Shown here in pieces: positions 38,967 through 48,914 of a stretch of DNA of 64,000 nt. Under the pieces are notes generated by a model. It saw nothing but the letters and a program-made list of their open reading frames with translations. It was not told the DNA's origin and did not search any database. This DNA comes from Mycobacterium paraseoulense (GTDB lineage Bacteria; Actinomycetota; Actinomycetes; Mycobacteriales; Mycobacteriaceae): the NCBI RefSeq assembly GCF_010731655.1, contig NZ_AP022619.1, positions 2,294,001 through 2,358,000 on the forward strand. Direction: 5' to 3'. Both the position numbers and the translations under genes were made by a program. Position 1 is the first letter of the stretch. Each line of letters starts with the position of its first letter.

Positions 38967-39872
38967 GTGGAATTGGCTCTGATCAGCGAGTCGGTCCTGA
39001 TCAGCGACGGCGGTCTGGCCACCGAGCTGCAAGCCCGCGGTCACGACCTCTCCGACCCGTTGTGGTCGGCGCGGCTGCTGACGGACGACCCGCACGAGAT
39101 CGTCGCCGTGCACGCCGCCTACTTCCGCGCCGGTGCCGCCATCGCGACGACGGCGAGTTACCAGGCATCGTTCGACGGCTTCGCCGCCCGCGGGATAGGC
39201 CGAGACGAAGCCGCCGCGTTGCTGCGGCGCAGCGTCGAACTCGCGAAGACCGCGCGTGAACACGTGGGCACCGGTGGGCTCGTCGCCGCCTCGGTCGGCC
39301 CGTACGGCGCGGCCCTGGCCGACGGATCCGAATACCGCGGGCGTTACGGCCTTTCCGTGGCGGCCCTGCGGCGATGGCACCGACCCCGGCTGGAGATCCT
39401 GGCCGAAGCCGGCGCCGACGTGCTCGCGTGCGAGACCGTGCCCGATGTCGACGAGGCCGAGGCGCTGGTCGATCTGGTTGGTGCGGTCGGCGTGCCGGCC
39501 TGGCTCAGCTACACCATCGACGGTGCCGGGACCCGGGCCGGGCAACCGCTGGCCGAGGCGTTCGCCGTCGCGGCCGGGGTGCGCGAGATCGTCGCGATCG
39601 GCGTCAATTGCTGTGCGCCCGAGGACGTGCTGCCCGCGATCGAGATCGCCTCGGCCACGGGCAAGCCGGTGATCGTCTACCCGAACAGCGGCGAGCGTTG
39701 GGACGGCCGGGGCTGGGCGGGGCCGCGCACGTTTTCCGCGCGCCTCGCCACGCAATGGGTGGCCGCCGGGGCGCGCATCGTCGGTGGCTGCTGCCGGGTG
39801 GGCCCGGCCGATATCGCCGACGTTCGGCGAGCGTGCACTGGGCGCGAAAAATCAGGCGGGGCTTCGCCGTGA
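38967..39872 (+). CDS. mmuM: Homocysteine S-methyltransferase
   Basis: 301 residues. It methylates homocysteine to methionine, usually from S-methylmethionine. The zinc ligands are visible as the cysteine of GVNCCAPED (about 213) and the pair in IVGGCCRVGP (about 272-273). The start ISESVLISDGGLATEL contains the family DGG motif. It lies between clpX and clpP2 on the opposite strand, as in M. tuberculosis Rv2458. The last residues (after about 285) are coded by one copy of the GAGCG-N10-GCGAAA repeat, and the second copy overlaps the stop, so the C-terminus may have been reshaped by that element. Confidence 0.88.
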   Translation: MELALISESVLISDGGLATELQARGHDLSDPLWSARLLTDDPHEIVAVHAAYFRAGAAIATTASYQASFDGFAARGIGRDEAAALLRRSVELAKTAREHVGTGGLVAASVGPYGAALADGSEYRGRYGLSVAALRRWHRPRLEILAEAGADVLACETVPDVDEAEALVDLVGAVGVPAWLSYTIDGAGTRAGQPLAEAFAVAAGVREIVAIGVNCCAPEDVLPAIEIASATGKPVIVYPNSGERWDGRGWAGPRTFSARLATQWVAAGARIVGGCCRVGPADIADVRRACTGREKSGGASP

Positions 39873-39891
39873 GCGCACATTCGGCGCGAAA
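39829..39891. repeat. Direct pair of GAGCG-N10-GCGAAA units over the mmuM stop
   Basis: Copy 1 is at 39829-39849 inside the mmuM 3' end; copy 2 at 39871-39891 begins in the TGA stop codon. Both are 21 bases, start GAGCG, have ten variable bases ending in GGC, and finish GCGAAA. A related inverted pair occurs at 62912-62965. They lie between the convergent mmuM and clpP2 genes and may act in transcript ends. Confidence 0.6.
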
Positions 39892-39900
39892 CTGCGGACG

Positions 39901-40536
39901 TCAGGCGGTCTGCGCGGAGAGCTTCCGGTACTCCAGGACGGTGTCGATGATCCCGTAGTCCTTGGCCTCTTCCGCGGTCAGGATCTTGTCCCGGTCGGTG
40001 TCCTTGCGGATCGTCGCGGCGTCCTTGCCGGTGTGGCGGGCCAGGGTCGTCTCCATCAGCGTGCGCATCCGCTCGATCTCGGCGGCCTGGATTTCCAGGT
40101 CGGAGAACTGGCCCTGGATCACGCCCTGAAGCGACGGCTGGTGGATCAGCACCCGGGCGTTGGGCAGCGCCATCCGCTTGCCGGGAGTTCCGGCGGCCAG
40201 CAAGACCGCCGCGGCCGAGGCGGCCTGGCCCAGGCACACCGTCTGGATGTCGGCGCGCACGTACTGCATGGTGTCGTAAATCGCCATCAGCGAGGTGAAT
40301 CCGCCGCCCGGCGAGTTGATGTACATGGTGATGTCGCGGTCGGGGTCCAGCGACTCGAGCACCAACAGCTGCGCCATGATGTCGTTCGCCGAAGCGTCGT
40401 CGACCTGGACGCCGAGGAAGATGATGCGTTCCTCGAACAGCTTGTTGTACGGATTGGACTCCTTGACACCGAAGCTGGAGTGCTCGATGAACGACGGCAA
40501 AATGTAGCGCGCCTGGGGCTGGGTTTCAGGGTTCAC
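39901..40536 (-). CDS. clpP2: ATP-dependent Clp protease proteolytic subunit 2
   Basis: 211 residues. Catalytic Ser107 lies in GQAASAAAV and His132 in LIHQPSLQG; the Asp is in a C-terminal DTDRDKI segment. The first about 12 residues are a processed propeptide in the family. It forms the mixed ClpP1P2 tetradecamer, an essential mycobacterial protease. ATG 40536 overlaps clpP1 in ATGA, ensuring equal production. Confidence 0.96.
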   Translation of the reverse strand: MNPETQPQARYILPSFIEHSSFGVKESNPYNKLFEERIIFLGVQVDDASANDIMAQLLVLESLDPDRDITMYINSPGGGFTSLMAIYDTMQYVRADIQTVCLGQAASAAAVLLAAGTPGKRMALPNARVLIHQPSLQGVIQGQFSDLEIQAAEIERMRTLMETTLARHTGKDAATIRKDTDRDKILTAEEAKDYGIIDTVLEYRKLSAQTA

Positions 40537-41132
40537 TGGGCTTCTCCGTTGGTGATGTGGGCGGCGCGGGTGATGATGTGGTCGACGAAGCCGTATTCCA
40601 GGGCCTCCTGGGCGGTGAACCAGCGGTCGCGGTCGGAGTCGGCCTCGATGCGTTCGATCGACTGCCCGGTGAACTCGGCGTTGAGCCGGAACATCTCCTT
40701 CTTGATGACGTGGAACTGCTCGGCCTGGATGGCGATGTCGGCCGCGCTGCCCGTCACCCCGCCCAGCGGTTGATGCATCAGGATGCGCGCGTGCGGCAAC
40801 GCGTAGCGCTTGCCCTTGGTGCCCGCCGCGAGCAGGAACTCACCCATGGAGGCGGCCATGCCCATCGCGTAGGTGGCGATGTCGCAGGGCGCCAGCACCA
40901 TGGTGTCGTAGATCGCCATGCCGGCGCTGATCGATCCGCCCGGGGAGTTGATGTAGAGCGAGATGTCCTTCTCGGTGTCCTCGGCGGCGAGCAGCAGGAT
41001 CTGCGCGCACAGCCGGTTGGCGACCTCGTCGTTCACCTCCGAACCCAGGAAGATGATGCGCTCGGAGAGCAAGCGCTCATAGACCGAGTCCGTGAGGTTG
41101 AGCCCCTGCGAGGGCGAACGCATATCAGACAC
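40533..41132 (-). CDS. clpP1: ATP-dependent Clp protease proteolytic subunit 1
   Basis: 199 residues. The catalytic Ser95 is in GMAASMGEF and His120 in [10 protein letters not shown], with the Asp in EADSDRDRW. It partners ClpP2 and docks ClpX and ClpC1. The first gene of clpP1P2, with a ClgR-like box 98 bases upstream and trigger factor upstream in the same direction. Normal length. Confidence 0.96.
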   Translation of the reverse strand: MSDMRSPSQGLNLTDSVYERLLSERIIFLGSEVNDEVANRLCAQILLLAAEDTEKDISLYINSPGGSISAGMAIYDTMVLAPCDIATYAMGMAASMGEFLLAAGTKGKRYALPHARILMHQPLGGVTGSAADIAIQAEQFHVIKKEMFRLNAEFTGQSIERIEADSDRDRWFTAQEALEYGFVDHIITRAAHITNGEAQ

Positions 41133-41229
41133 GACTGGGTTACCTGCTTTCTCGAGTTCTTCTATGCACCGACACTAACCAACCGAGCCCGCTGTTTCGC
41201 GGCCACGCTCCCCCTCAATTGGGCGCTTT

Positions 41230-41240
41230 CGCTCACAGCG
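41230..41240. promoter_or_regulatory. clgR box: ClgR-type box upstream of clpP1P2
   Basis: CGCTCACAGCG fits the actinobacterial ClgR consensus CGCYNANRGCG at every position and is a perfect CGCT-N3-AGCG palindrome. It lies between tig and clpP1. ClgR is known to activate clpP1P2 on stress. Confidence 0.65.
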
Positions 41241-41250
41241 TCACGACCGG

Positions 41251-42651
41251 TCACTCCGCTTCGTCGTCGGAGCCTTCGGCTTCCGCCGTCTCGTCGGCGT
41301 CTTCGGACTCCGCGGTCTCGTCGACGCCGGAACGCTTGCCGAAGAACTCACTGGTGTCGATCGCGTTCCCGGCGCTGTCGGTCACCGTGGCCGCCCGCAC
41401 CACCTCGGCGATGGCCAGCCCGCGCCGCACGTCGGCGAACATCGCCGGCAGCTGGTTGTTCTCCTGCAGGTAGCCGAGCAGCTGCTGCGGCTCGATGCCG
41501 TATTGGCGCGACGTCGCAACCAGCCGCTCGGTCAGGTCGTCCTGGCCGACCTGGACCTCCAGCTCGTCGGCCAGTGCGTCCAGCAGCAGCTGCCTCTTGA
41601 CGTCCGTCTCGGCGGCGGTGCGCGTCTCGGTCTCGAACTCTTCGCGCGTCTTGCCCTGCCCGGCGAGCGCCGATTCGAGCTTGGCTTCGTCGTGGTCGAG
41701 GCTGTGCAGCGCGTTGTGCAGGGTGCTGTCGACCTGGGCCTTGACGATCGCCTCCGGCAGGGGCACGTCGACCTGTTCGAGGAGGGCGTCCAGCGCGGCG
41801 TTACGTATCTGGTCGGCCTGCTGAGCGCGCTTGACCTGCCCCACCTGGTCCCGCAGGTTGGACCGCAACTCGTCGATGGTGTCGAACTCGCTCGCCAGCT
41901 GGGCAAACTCGTCGTCGGGCTCGGGGAGCTCGCGTTGCTTGATCGACTTGACGGTGACCGTCACCTGCGCGTCCTGACCGGCATGGTCGCCCGCGGCCAG
42001 CTGCGCGGTGAACTCGCGGGACTCGTCGACGGACAAACCGACCAGGGCGTCGTCGAGGCCCGCGATCAGACGGCCCGAGCCGACCTCGTGGGACAACCCC
42101 TGCGCGGCCGCCCCCGGCACCTCTTCGCCGTCGATGGTGGCCGACAGGTCGATCGACACGAAGTCGCCGGTGGCCACGGGCCGGTCGACCCCGGTCAGGG
42201 TGCCGAACCGGGCGCGTAAGGACTGCAGTTCGGCCTCGACGTCTTCGTCGCTGACCTCGACGGGCTCCACCGTGACCTTCAGCGCGGCCAGGTCGGGAAG
42301 CTCGATCTTGGGCCGGACGTCGACCTCGGCGGTGAACGCCAGCTCCTGGCCGTACTCCTTCTTGGTGACCTCGATTTCGGGCTGACCGAGCGGCTGGACT
42401 TCGGATTCGACGACCGCCTGCCCGTACCGCGCGGGCAGTGCCTCGTTGACGACCTGGTCGAGCAGCGCCTCCCGGCCGAACCGGGCCTCCAGCAACTTCG
42501 CCGGCGCCTTGCCGGGCCGGAAACCGGGGAGCCGCACCTGCTTGGCCAGCTCCCGATAGGCCCGCTGGAAATCGGGCTCGAGTTCGGAGAACGGCACCTC
42601 CACGTTGATGCGGACCCGGGTGGGGCTCAACTGCTCGACAGTGCTCTTCAC
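41251..42651 (-). CDS. tig: Trigger factor
   Basis: 466 residues. The N-terminal ribosome-binding domain has the signature GFRPGKAP (about 45-52), the middle is a PPIase domain (about 160-245), and the C-terminal chaperone arms run to about 425. An acidic tail ([17 protein letters not shown]) ends the protein, as in other mycobacterial trigger factors. It assists folding at the ribosome exit. It lies upstream of clpP1P2, the widespread tig-clpP order. ATG 42651 is 66 bases from the tRNA-Pro gene. Confidence 0.95.
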   Translation of the reverse strand: MKSTVEQLSPTRVRINVEVPFSELEPDFQRAYRELAKQVRLPGFRPGKAPAKLLEARFGREALLDQVVNEALPARYGQAVVESEVQPLGQPEIEVTKKEYGQELAFTAEVDVRPKIELPDLAALKVTVEPVEVSDEDVEAELQSLRARFGTLTGVDRPVATGDFVSIDLSATIDGEEVPGAAAQGLSHEVGSGRLIAGLDDALVGLSVDESREFTAQLAAGDHAGQDAQVTVTVKSIKQRELPEPDDEFAQLASEFDTIDELRSNLRDQVGQVKRAQQADQIRNAALDALLEQVDVPLPEAIVKAQVDSTLHNALHSLDHDEAKLESALAGQGKTREEFETETRTAAETDVKRQLLLDALADELEVQVGQDDLTERLVATSRQYGIEPQQLLGYLQENNQLPAMFADVRRGLAIAEVVRAATVTDSAGNAIDTSEFFGKRSGVDETAESEDADETAEAEGSDDEAE

Positions 42652-42717
42652 GGGGGGTGCTCCTCGGTGTCGTTCCTGGCGTTCGGTGGGCCGCGCGCAT
42701 GCGGCACGGGGTGGTGC

Positions 42718-42794
42718 TGGTCGGGGTGACAGGATTTGAACCTGCGGCCTTCCGCTCCCAAAGCGGATGCGCTACCAAGCTGCGCTACACCCCG
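42718..42794 (-). tRNA. tRNA-Pro (UGG)
   Basis: 77 bases including an encoded CCA. The acceptor stem CGGGGTG pairs with CACCCCG. The anticodon stem is TCCGC/GCGGA around loop TTTGGGA, anticodon TGG, and the T-loop GGTTCAAATCC is normal. It lies upstream of tig and divergent from tRNA-Gly. Confidence 0.95.
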
Positions 42795-42918
42795 CGCTGA
42801 CCTCGATGATCCTAAGGCCCCTCGAGTCCGGGTCGGCCACAGGCTTCGCGGCAACCTCGCCAACCCTCACGGAGCGATCACAAGACCGCGTCGATTAGAT
42901 TTGATCTTGGTCGACAGC

Positions 42919-42924
42919 TACAGT
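42919..42924 (+). promoter_or_regulatory. -10 hexamer of tRNA-Gly promoter
   Basis: TACAGT, 18 bases before the mature tRNA 5' end, preceded by AT-rich TTAGAT at an 18-base spacing that could serve as -35. Confidence 0.4.
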
Positions 42925-42942
42925 CACGCTCGACCAGAACAT

Positions 42943-43013
42943 GCGGGCGTAGCTCAATGGTAGAGCCCTAGTCTTCCAAACTAGCTACGCGGGTTCGATT
43001 CCCGTCGCCCGCT
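42943..43013 (+). tRNA. tRNA-Gly (UCC)
   Basis: 71 bases, no encoded CCA. The acceptor stem GCGGGCG pairs with CGCCCGC, discriminator T. The anticodon stem CTAGT/ACTAG carries loop CTTCCAA, anticodon TCC. The T arm GCGGGTTCGATTCCCGT is standard. Confidence 0.95.
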
Positions 43014-43044
43014 CGGGTGAGGATCTGCTCCACAGAGAGGCGCC

Positions 43045-44235
43045 ATGAGCGACCTAGAAACGGATGCGCCGATCCATGGCTCGTGCGCGCCGGACTTCGC
43101 CGCGGTGCGCGACGCGTTTGAGCGCAACTTTACGCGCGGCGATGAAGTCGGCGCGGCCGTGGCGGTGTGGGTGGACGGGACCCTGGTCGTCAACCTCTGG
43201 GGTGGTTGGGCCGACGCCGCCCGCACCCGGGCCTGGCAGCAGGACACCCTGACCACGGTGTTGTCCGGAACCAAGGGCCTGTCGGCCACCTGTGTCCACC
43301 AGCTGGCCGACCGCGGCGAGCTGGACCTGCAGGCCCCGGTGGCCCGTTACTGGCCCGAGTTCGGGCAGGCCGGCAAACGGGACATCACGCTGGCGATGGT
43401 GATGAGCCACCGGTCCGGCGTGATCGGCCCCCGCACCCGGTTGCGCTGGGAGGACGTCGCCGACTGGGACTTCGTCTGCGAACAGCTGGCCGCCGCCGAA
43501 CCCTATTGGGAGCCGGGCACCGCCCAGGGCTACCACATGACCACCTTCGGCTTCATCGTCGGCGAGGTCTTCCGCCGCGTCACGGGCCGGACGATCGGCC
43601 AATACCTGCGCACCGAGATCGCCGAACCGCTCGGCGCCGACGTCCACATCGGGCTGGCCCTGGCCGAACAACGCCGCTGTGCCGACCGGGTGAACAAGCC
43701 GCACGCCCGCGACCTGCTGGCCGACGCGCAAGCCCCCGCCGATCCGGCGAGCCTGGCCGAGCATCCCAAGGCGGGGCTGTCGATCTCGATGGGTTTCGCC
43801 CCCGACGACGAACTGGGCTCGCACGACCTGGCGCTGTGGCGCGAACTCGAATTCCCCGGCACCAACGGACAGGTGTCGGCCCTGGGGTTGGCGACCTTCT
43901 ACAACGCGCTAGCCCAGGAGAAAGTGCTCAGCCGCGAGCACATGGACCTGGTGCGGGAGTGCCAGGGCGGGTTGGAGACGGACTTGGTACTGGGACCACG
44001 GGTCGCCGACCACGGCTGGGGTTTGGGCTACATGCTCAACCAGCGGTGCGTCAACGGGCCGAACCCGCGGATCTTCGGCCACGGCGGCCTGGGCGGCTCC
44101 TTCGGGTTCGTCGATCTCGAACACCGGATCGGCTACGCGTACGTGGCGAACCGGTTCGACGCCACGAAGGCCAACGCGGACCCGCGCAGCCTCGCCCTCA
44201 GCAACGAGGTCTATGCGGCGCTCGGCGTCATCTAG
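43045..44235 (+). CDS. lipP: Serine-beta-lactamase-like esterase (LipP family)
   Basis: 396 residues, class C beta-lactamase/esterase fold. The SxxK nucleophile is Ser74 in LSGTKG, and Tyr in QGYHMTTFGF probably completes the YxN-like site; GHGGLGGSFG near the end fits the third motif. These proteins hydrolyse short-chain esters rather than antibiotics. Equivalent to Rv2463. No signal peptide is seen, so it is likely cytosolic. ATG follows GAGAGG. Confidence 0.85.
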   Translation: MSDLETDAPIHGSCAPDFAAVRDAFERNFTRGDEVGAAVAVWVDGTLVVNLWGGWADAARTRAWQQDTLTTVLSGTKGLSATCVHQLADRGELDLQAPVARYWPEFGQAGKRDITLAMVMSHRSGVIGPRTRLRWEDVADWDFVCEQLAAAEPYWEPGTAQGYHMTTFGFIVGEVFRRVTGRTIGQYLRTEIAEPLGADVHIGLALAEQRRCADRVNKPHARDLLADAQAPADPASLAEHPKAGLSISMGFAPDDELGSHDLALWRELEFPGTNGQVSALGLATFYNALAQEKVLSREHMDLVRECQGGLETDLVLGPRVADHGWGLGYMLNQRCVNGPNPRIFGHGGLGGSFGFVDLEHRIGYAYVANRFDATKANADPRSLALSNEVYAALGVI

Positions 44236-44257
44236 GTTCCGTTGAAAAGGCGGGCCG

Positions 44258-45067
44258 TCATTTCTGGCAGGTGGGACACCAGAACACGTTTCGCCCCTCC
44301 AGCACAGTCGTGCGGATGGAGTCTCCGCAGACCCGGCAGGCCTCGCCGGCGCGCCGGTACACGTACGTCCGCGGCCGCCCGGCCCGGTACGACGGCGGGC
44401 CGTGGTCGTGCTCGGGCCGCACCACGATGATGTTGCCGCGGCGCAAGCCGACCTTCATCAGCGCCACCAGGTCGACCCACGCCGCGTCGAACTCCGACTG
44501 GCCGACGTCGCGGCCGGGACGGAACGGGTCGATGCTGTGGCGGTACAGCAGCTCGTTGCGATAGACGTTGCCGACGCCGGCGACGACGGTCTGATCCATC
44601 AACAGTGCACCGATTGGCCTGCGGGACTTGCTGATTCGATTCCACGCCCAGGACGGATCGGCGTCGTTGCGCAATGGGTCGGGGCCGAGCTTGGCCAGTA
44701 CGTCGGACACCTGGGCCTCGTCGATGACCTCGCACACCGTCGGCCCGCGTAAGTCGGTGCCGTAGTCGGTGCCGACCATGCGCATCCGCACCTGCCCGAC
44801 CGGCTCGGGCAGAACGGTGCCCTCGCGTGGCCATTCGGTGAAGGCACCGTAGAGACCCAGGTGCACGTGCACGATCGGGCCGCCTCGCGAGGGCTCGTAG
44901 TGGTGGAACAGGTGCTTGCCCCAGACGCTGGTACGGCGCAACACCCGGCCGTCCACCAGCGCCGCATCGGCGAAGCGGCCCTGCGGGCTCGACACCGCCA
45001 CGGGCGCACCACCGAACCGGCGCTGGTGCAGCCGGGCCAGCCGGTGCAGGGTATGCCCTTCGGGCAT
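44258..45067 (-). CDS. nei2: Endonuclease VIII-like DNA glycosylase Nei2
   Basis: 269 residues of the Fpg/Nei family. The N-terminal PEG puts the catalytic Pro at residue 2 and Glu at 3. The H2TH segment VAGVGNVYRNELLYRHSI is intact, and the C-terminal zinc finger has CRVCG and WCPTCQK. It removes oxidised bases from DNA. Equivalent to Rv2464c. It is followed upstream by rpiB (seven-base gap) in the same direction. Confidence 0.92.
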   Translation of the reverse strand: MPEGHTLHRLARLHQRRFGGAPVAVSSPQGRFADAALVDGRVLRRTSVWGKHLFHHYEPSRGGPIVHVHLGLYGAFTEWPREGTVLPEPVGQVRMRMVGTDYGTDLRGPTVCEVIDEAQVSDVLAKLGPDPLRNDADPSWAWNRISKSRRPIGALLMDQTVVAGVGNVYRNELLYRHSIDPFRPGRDVGQSEFDAAWVDLVALMKVGLRRGNIIVVRPEHDHGPPSYRAGRPRTYVYRRAGEACRVCGDSIRTTVLEGRNVFWCPTCQK

Positions 45068-45074
45068 TGAGGCC

Positions 45075-45563
45075 TCAGCCCTGTGCGCCGGGTACCGGCG
45101 GCGCCTGGTGGGTGCGTTCGTACTCGGCGAGGATGTCGATACGCCGTTGGTGGCGTTCGGCTTTCGACCACTGCGCGGTCAGGAACGCGTCCACGATGGC
45201 CAGCGCCTCCGCGACGGTGTGCATGCGACCGCCGATCCCGATCAACTGGGCGTTGTTGTGTTCGCGGGCCAGCGTCGCCGTCTCCACGCTCCACGCCAGC
45301 GCGCACCGGGCTCCAGGCACCTTGTTGGCCGCGATCTGCTCGCCGTTGCCCGACCCTCCCAGCACGATGCCGAGGCTGTCGGGGTCGCCCACCGTGCGAG
45401 TGGCGGCGGCGATGCAGAAGGCCGGGTAGTCATCCTCGGCGTCGTACGTGTAAGCACCGCAATCGATCGGCTCGTGCCCGGATGCTTTGAGGTGCTCCAT
45501 GATCTGCTGCTTGAGCTCGAATCCGGCGTGGTCAGAGCCGAGGTAGACGCGCATGCCCGTCAT
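45075..45563 (-). CDS. rpiB: Ribose-5-phosphate isomerase B
   Basis: 162 residues. It interconverts ribose 5-phosphate and ribulose 5-phosphate. Signature GSDHAGFELK is at 9-18. The active-site region IVLGGSGNGEQIAANK has Ser in place of the Cys of some RpiB enzymes, as in M. tuberculosis. It is probably co-transcribed with nei2. Equivalent to Rv2465c. Confidence 0.95.
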   Translation of the reverse strand: MTGMRVYLGSDHAGFELKQQIMEHLKASGHEPIDCGAYTYDAEDDYPAFCIAAATRTVGDPDSLGIVLGGSGNGEQIAANKVPGARCALAWSVETATLAREHNNAQLIGIGGRMHTVAEALAIVDAFLTAQWSKAERHQRRIDILAEYERTHQAPPVPGAQG

Positions 45564-45596
45564 CCTTACACAGAGGCGCGCCGCCGCCCGACCGGT

Positions 45597-46220
45597 CTAG
45601 TCGAACTGTGGCGGCTCGGTGCGGGTCCGCTTGAGTTCGAAGAAGTGCGGGTAAGACGCAAAGGTCACCGAGGCGTCCCAGAGCTTGCCGGCCTCCTCGC
45701 CCCGCGGGATCTTGGAGATCACCGGCCCGAAGAACGCCACACCGTTGACGTGGATGGTCGGCGTGCCGACGTCGTCGCCGACGGCGTCCATCCCGGCGTG
45801 ATGGCTCTTGCGCAGGGCGTCGTCGTAGGCCTCGCTGGTCGCGGCCTCGGCGAGCTCGGCCGGGAGGCCGGCGTCGGCCAGCGACAACTTGATGACCTCT
45901 TCGAGGTTCTTGTTGTCCTCGTTGTGAATCCGGGTGCCCATCGCGGTGTAGAGCGGGTCGAGGACCGCGGCCCCGTGGGCCTGCTCGGCGGCGATCGCCA
46001 CCCGCACCGGTCCCCACGCGTGCTTCATCATCTCGCGATACTTGTCGGGCAGGCCTTCACGGTTCTCGTTGAGGATCGCGAGGCTCATGACGTGGAAGTG
46101 CACCTCGATGTCGCGGACCTTCTCCACCTCGAGGATCCAGCGCGACGTGATCCAACACCACGGGCACAGCGGATCGAACCAGAAGTCGGCTTGGTCTTTC
46201 CCGGCAGCCTTGTCAGGCAT
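45597..46220 (-). CDS. Mycothiol-dependent DsbA-like oxidoreductase (Rv2466c-like)
   Basis: 207 residues. Thioredoxin fold with a helical insertion and the active site CPWC at 19-22 (FDPLCPWCW), then GTPTIHV with the cis-proline. The M. tuberculosis homologue Rv2466c is a mycothiol-dependent nitroreductase that protects against oxidants and activates the prodrug TP053. ATG 46220 with GAGGACTGCG upstream is chosen. The same frame stays open as a 1056-codon antisense shadow through pepN, which is rejected. Confidence 0.9.
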   Translation of the reverse strand: MPDKAAGKDQADFWFDPLCPWCWITSRWILEVEKVRDIEVHFHVMSLAILNENREGLPDKYREMMKHAWGPVRVAIAAEQAHGAAVLDPLYTAMGTRIHNEDNKNLEEVIKLSLADAGLPAELAEAATSEAYDDALRKSHHAGMDAVGDDVGTPTIHVNGVAFFGPVISKIPRGEEAGKLWDASVTFASYPHFFELKRTRTEPPQFD

Positions 46221-46313
46221 AGCGCAGTCCTCTCGTCGGTCAACACACCTTTTTGCACAACCGTAGGCGCCGCGCTCCTGTTCCCGCAGTGCCGCGGACG
46301 CGATGCGGGCACG

Positions 46314-46319
46314 TAAGTT
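46314..46319 (+). promoter_or_regulatory. -10 hexamer, probable leaderless pepN promoter
   Basis: TAAGTT lies six bases before the pepN GTG. Confidence 0.5.
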
Positions 46320-46325
46320 GGACGC

Positions 46326-48914
46326 GTGGCCCTTCCTAATCTCACCCGGGATCAGGCCGTCGAACGCGCCGCCCTGATCACCGTCGACAGCTACCAGATC
46401 CAACTCGATGTCACCGATGGCAACGGAAACGCCGGCGAACGCACGTTCCGGTCCACGACCACGGTGGTGTTCGATGCGCTGCCCGGCGCCGACACCTACA
46501 TCGACCTCGCCGCCGAGACGGTGCGCGCCGCCAGCCTCAACGGCCACGACATCGATGTGTCCGGGTACGACGAATCGACGGGCATCCCGTTGCGCGGTCT
46601 GCAGCAACACAACGTCGTCGTCGTGGACGCGGACTGCCGCTACTCCAACACGGGCGAGGGACTGCACCGCTTCGTCGACCCCGTCGACAACGAGACCTAC
46701 CTGTACTCGCAATTCGAAACCGCCGACGCCAAGCGCATGTTCGCCTGCTTCGACCAACCCGACCTCAAGGCGACGTTCGACCTGCGGGTGACGGCACCCA
46801 AGCACTGGAAGGTGATCTCCAACGGCGCACCCGCGTCCACGGGGGACTCGGACACCCACAGAGTGCACACCTTTGCCACCACCCCCCGGATGAGCACCTA
46901 TCTGGTGGCGCTGATCGCCGGCCCGTACGCCGAGTGGAACGACACCTACACCGACGAACACGGGGAGATCCCGCTGGGCATCTTCTGCCGGGAGTCGTTG
47001 GCGCGCCACATGGACGCCGAGCGGCTGTTCACCCAGACCAAGCAGGGATTCGGCTTCTACCACAAGAACTTCGGGCTGCCCTACGCGTTCGGCAAGTACG
47101 ACCAGCTGTTCGTCCCCGAATTCAACGCCGGCGCAATGGAAAACGCGGGCGCGGTGACCTTCTTGGAGGACTACGTCTTTCGCAGCAAGGTCACCCGGGC
47201 CTCCTACGAGCGGCGCGCCGAGACCGTGCTGCACGAGATGGCGCACATGTGGTTCGGGGACCTGGTCACCATGACCTGGTGGGACGACCTGTGGCTCAAC
47301 GAGTCGTTCGCCACGTTCGCCTCGGTGCTGTGCCAGGCGGAGTCCACCGAATTCACCGAGGCATGGACGACCTTCGCCACGGTCGAGAAGTCGTGGGCGT
47401 ACCGCCAGGACCAACTGCCGTCGACGCACCCCATCGCCGCGGATATCCCCGACCTGGCCGCGGTCGAGGTCAACTTCGACGGCATCACCTACGCTAAGGG
47501 CGCCTCCGTCCTCAAGCAGCTCGTCGCCTACGTCGGGTTGGAGCAGTTCCTGGCCGGGCTGCGCGACTACTTCCGCAGCCACGCGTTCGGCAACGCCACC
47601 TTCGGTGACCTGGTGGCCGCGCTGGAGAAGGCCTCGGGCCGCGACCTGTCCGACTGGGGCCAGCAGTGGCTGAAGACCACCGGACTGAACACGCTGCGAG
47701 CGGATTTCGACGTCGACGCCGATGACCGGTTCAGCCGGTTCGTGGTGCAGCAGAGCGGCGCCGCCCCGGGGGCCGGCGAAACCCGGGTGCACCGGCTGGC
47801 GATCGGGATCTACGACGACGACGGGGCGGGCAAGCTGGTGCGGGTGCGGCGGGAAGAACTCGACGTCGAGGGTCCCGTCACGGAAGTCCCTGCGCTGGTT
47901 GGTGTTCCGCGCGGTCAGCTGGTTCTGGTCAACGATGACGACCTGACATATTGCGCTCTGCGGCTGGACGGCGAGTCGCTGCAGACCGCGCTGCGGCGGA
48001 TCGCCGACATCGCCGAGCCGCTGCCGCGCTCGCTGGTGTGGTCTGCGGCGTGGGAGATGACGCGGGAGGCCGAGCTGCGGGCCCGCGATTTCGTGGCCCT
48101 GGTTTCCGACGGGGTGCACGCCGAAACCGAGGTCGGGGTGGCGCAGCGGCTGCTGCTGCAGGCGCAGACGGCGCTCGGCTCCTACGCCGACCCCAGGTGG
48201 GCCCACGAGCATGGGTGGCCGCAGTTCGCCGACCGGATGGTGGAGCTGGCGCGCGCCGCGGAGCCCGGCTCGGATCACCAGCTCGCGTTCGTCAACACGC
48301 TGTGTTCGTCGGTGCTGTCGACCCGCCACGTCGTGACGCTGGCGGACCTGCTCGACCACGACCCCGCCGACTTGGGACTGGCCGGTCTCGAGATCGACAC
48401 CGACCTGCGGTGGCGGATCGTGACCGCCCTCGCCGCCGCCGGCGAGGTCGACGCCGACGGGCCCGCGACGCCCTTCATCGACGCGGAGGTCGAGCGCGAC
48501 CCGACGGCCGCCGGCAAGCGACACGGCGCCCAAGCGGCAACGGCACGGCCGCAACCGAAGGTCAAGGAGGAGGCCTGGGCCAGGGTGATCGAGGACGACA
48601 CCCTGGCCAACATCACGGCCCGCTCCATCATCGCCGGCTTCGCCCCGGCCGGGCAGCATGACCTGCTCAAACCGTTCACCGACCGCTATTTCGAGGCGAT
48701 CGCGGGCGTGTGGGCGCGGCGGTCCAGCGAGGTCGCGCAAACGGTGGTGATCGGCCTCTACCCGCACTGGGACATCAGCGAGGCCGGTATCGCGGCCGCC
48801 GACAAGTTTCTCTCCGACCCGGACGTGCCGCCGGCCCTGCGGCGGTTGGTGCTGGAGGGCCAGGCCGGCGTGAAGCGGTCCCTGCGGGCCCGCACGTTCG
48901 ACGCGGCCGATTAG
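46326..48914 (+). CDS. pepN: Aminopeptidase N
   Basis: 862-residue M1 zinc metallopeptidase. The exopeptidase motif GAMEN is at 269-273, and the zinc motif HEMAH at 303-307 with the third ligand in LNESFATF (about 326). The C-terminal helical domain is complete. It removes N-terminal residues from peptides, probably finishing Clp and proteasome products. GTG 46326 follows a TANNNT hexamer. It ends in a four-base overlap with the convergent DUF5130 gene. Equivalent to Rv2467. Confidence 0.96.
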   Translation: MALPNLTRDQAVERAALITVDSYQIQLDVTDGNGNAGERTFRSTTTVVFDALPGADTYIDLAAETVRAASLNGHDIDVSGYDESTGIPLRGLQQHNVVVVDADCRYSNTGEGLHRFVDPVDNETYLYSQFETADAKRMFACFDQPDLKATFDLRVTAPKHWKVISNGAPASTGDSDTHRVHTFATTPRMSTYLVALIAGPYAEWNDTYTDEHGEIPLGIFCRESLARHMDAERLFTQTKQGFGFYHKNFGLPYAFGKYDQLFVPEFNAGAMENAGAVTFLEDYVFRSKVTRASYERRAETVLHEMAHMWFGDLVTMTWWDDLWLNESFATFASVLCQAESTEFTEAWTTFATVEKSWAYRQDQLPSTHPIAADIPDLAAVEVNFDGITYAKGASVLKQLVAYVGLEQFLAGLRDYFRSHAFGNATFGDLVAALEKASGRDLSDWGQQWLKTTGLNTLRADFDVDADDRFSRFVVQQSGAAPGAGETRVHRLAIGIYDDDGAGKLVRVRREELDVEGPVTEVPALVGVPRGQLVLVNDDDLTYCALRLDGESLQTALRRIADIAEPLPRSLVWSAAWEMTREAELRARDFVALVSDGVHAETEVGVAQRLLLQAQTALGSYADPRWAHEHGWPQFADRMVELARAAEPGSDHQLAFVNTLCSSVLSTRHVVTLADLLDHDPADLGLAGLEIDTDLRWRIVTALAAAGEVDADGPATPFIDAEVERDPTAAGKRHGAQAATARPQPKVKEEAWARVIEDDTLANITARSIIAGFAPAGQHDLLKPFTDRYFEAIAGVWARRSSEVAQTVVIGLYPHWDISEAGIAAADKFLSDPDVPPALRRLVLEGQAGVKRSLRARTFDAAD

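Noticed and set aside
46326..48767. 1056-codon open frame on the minus strand continuing from the Rv2466c-like gene through pepN
   Set aside because: It is antisense to a complete PepN with all catalytic motifs, has the low-complexity Arg/Gly/Val composition of a GC-driven shadow, and the true gene starts at 46220 with a ribosome-binding site.
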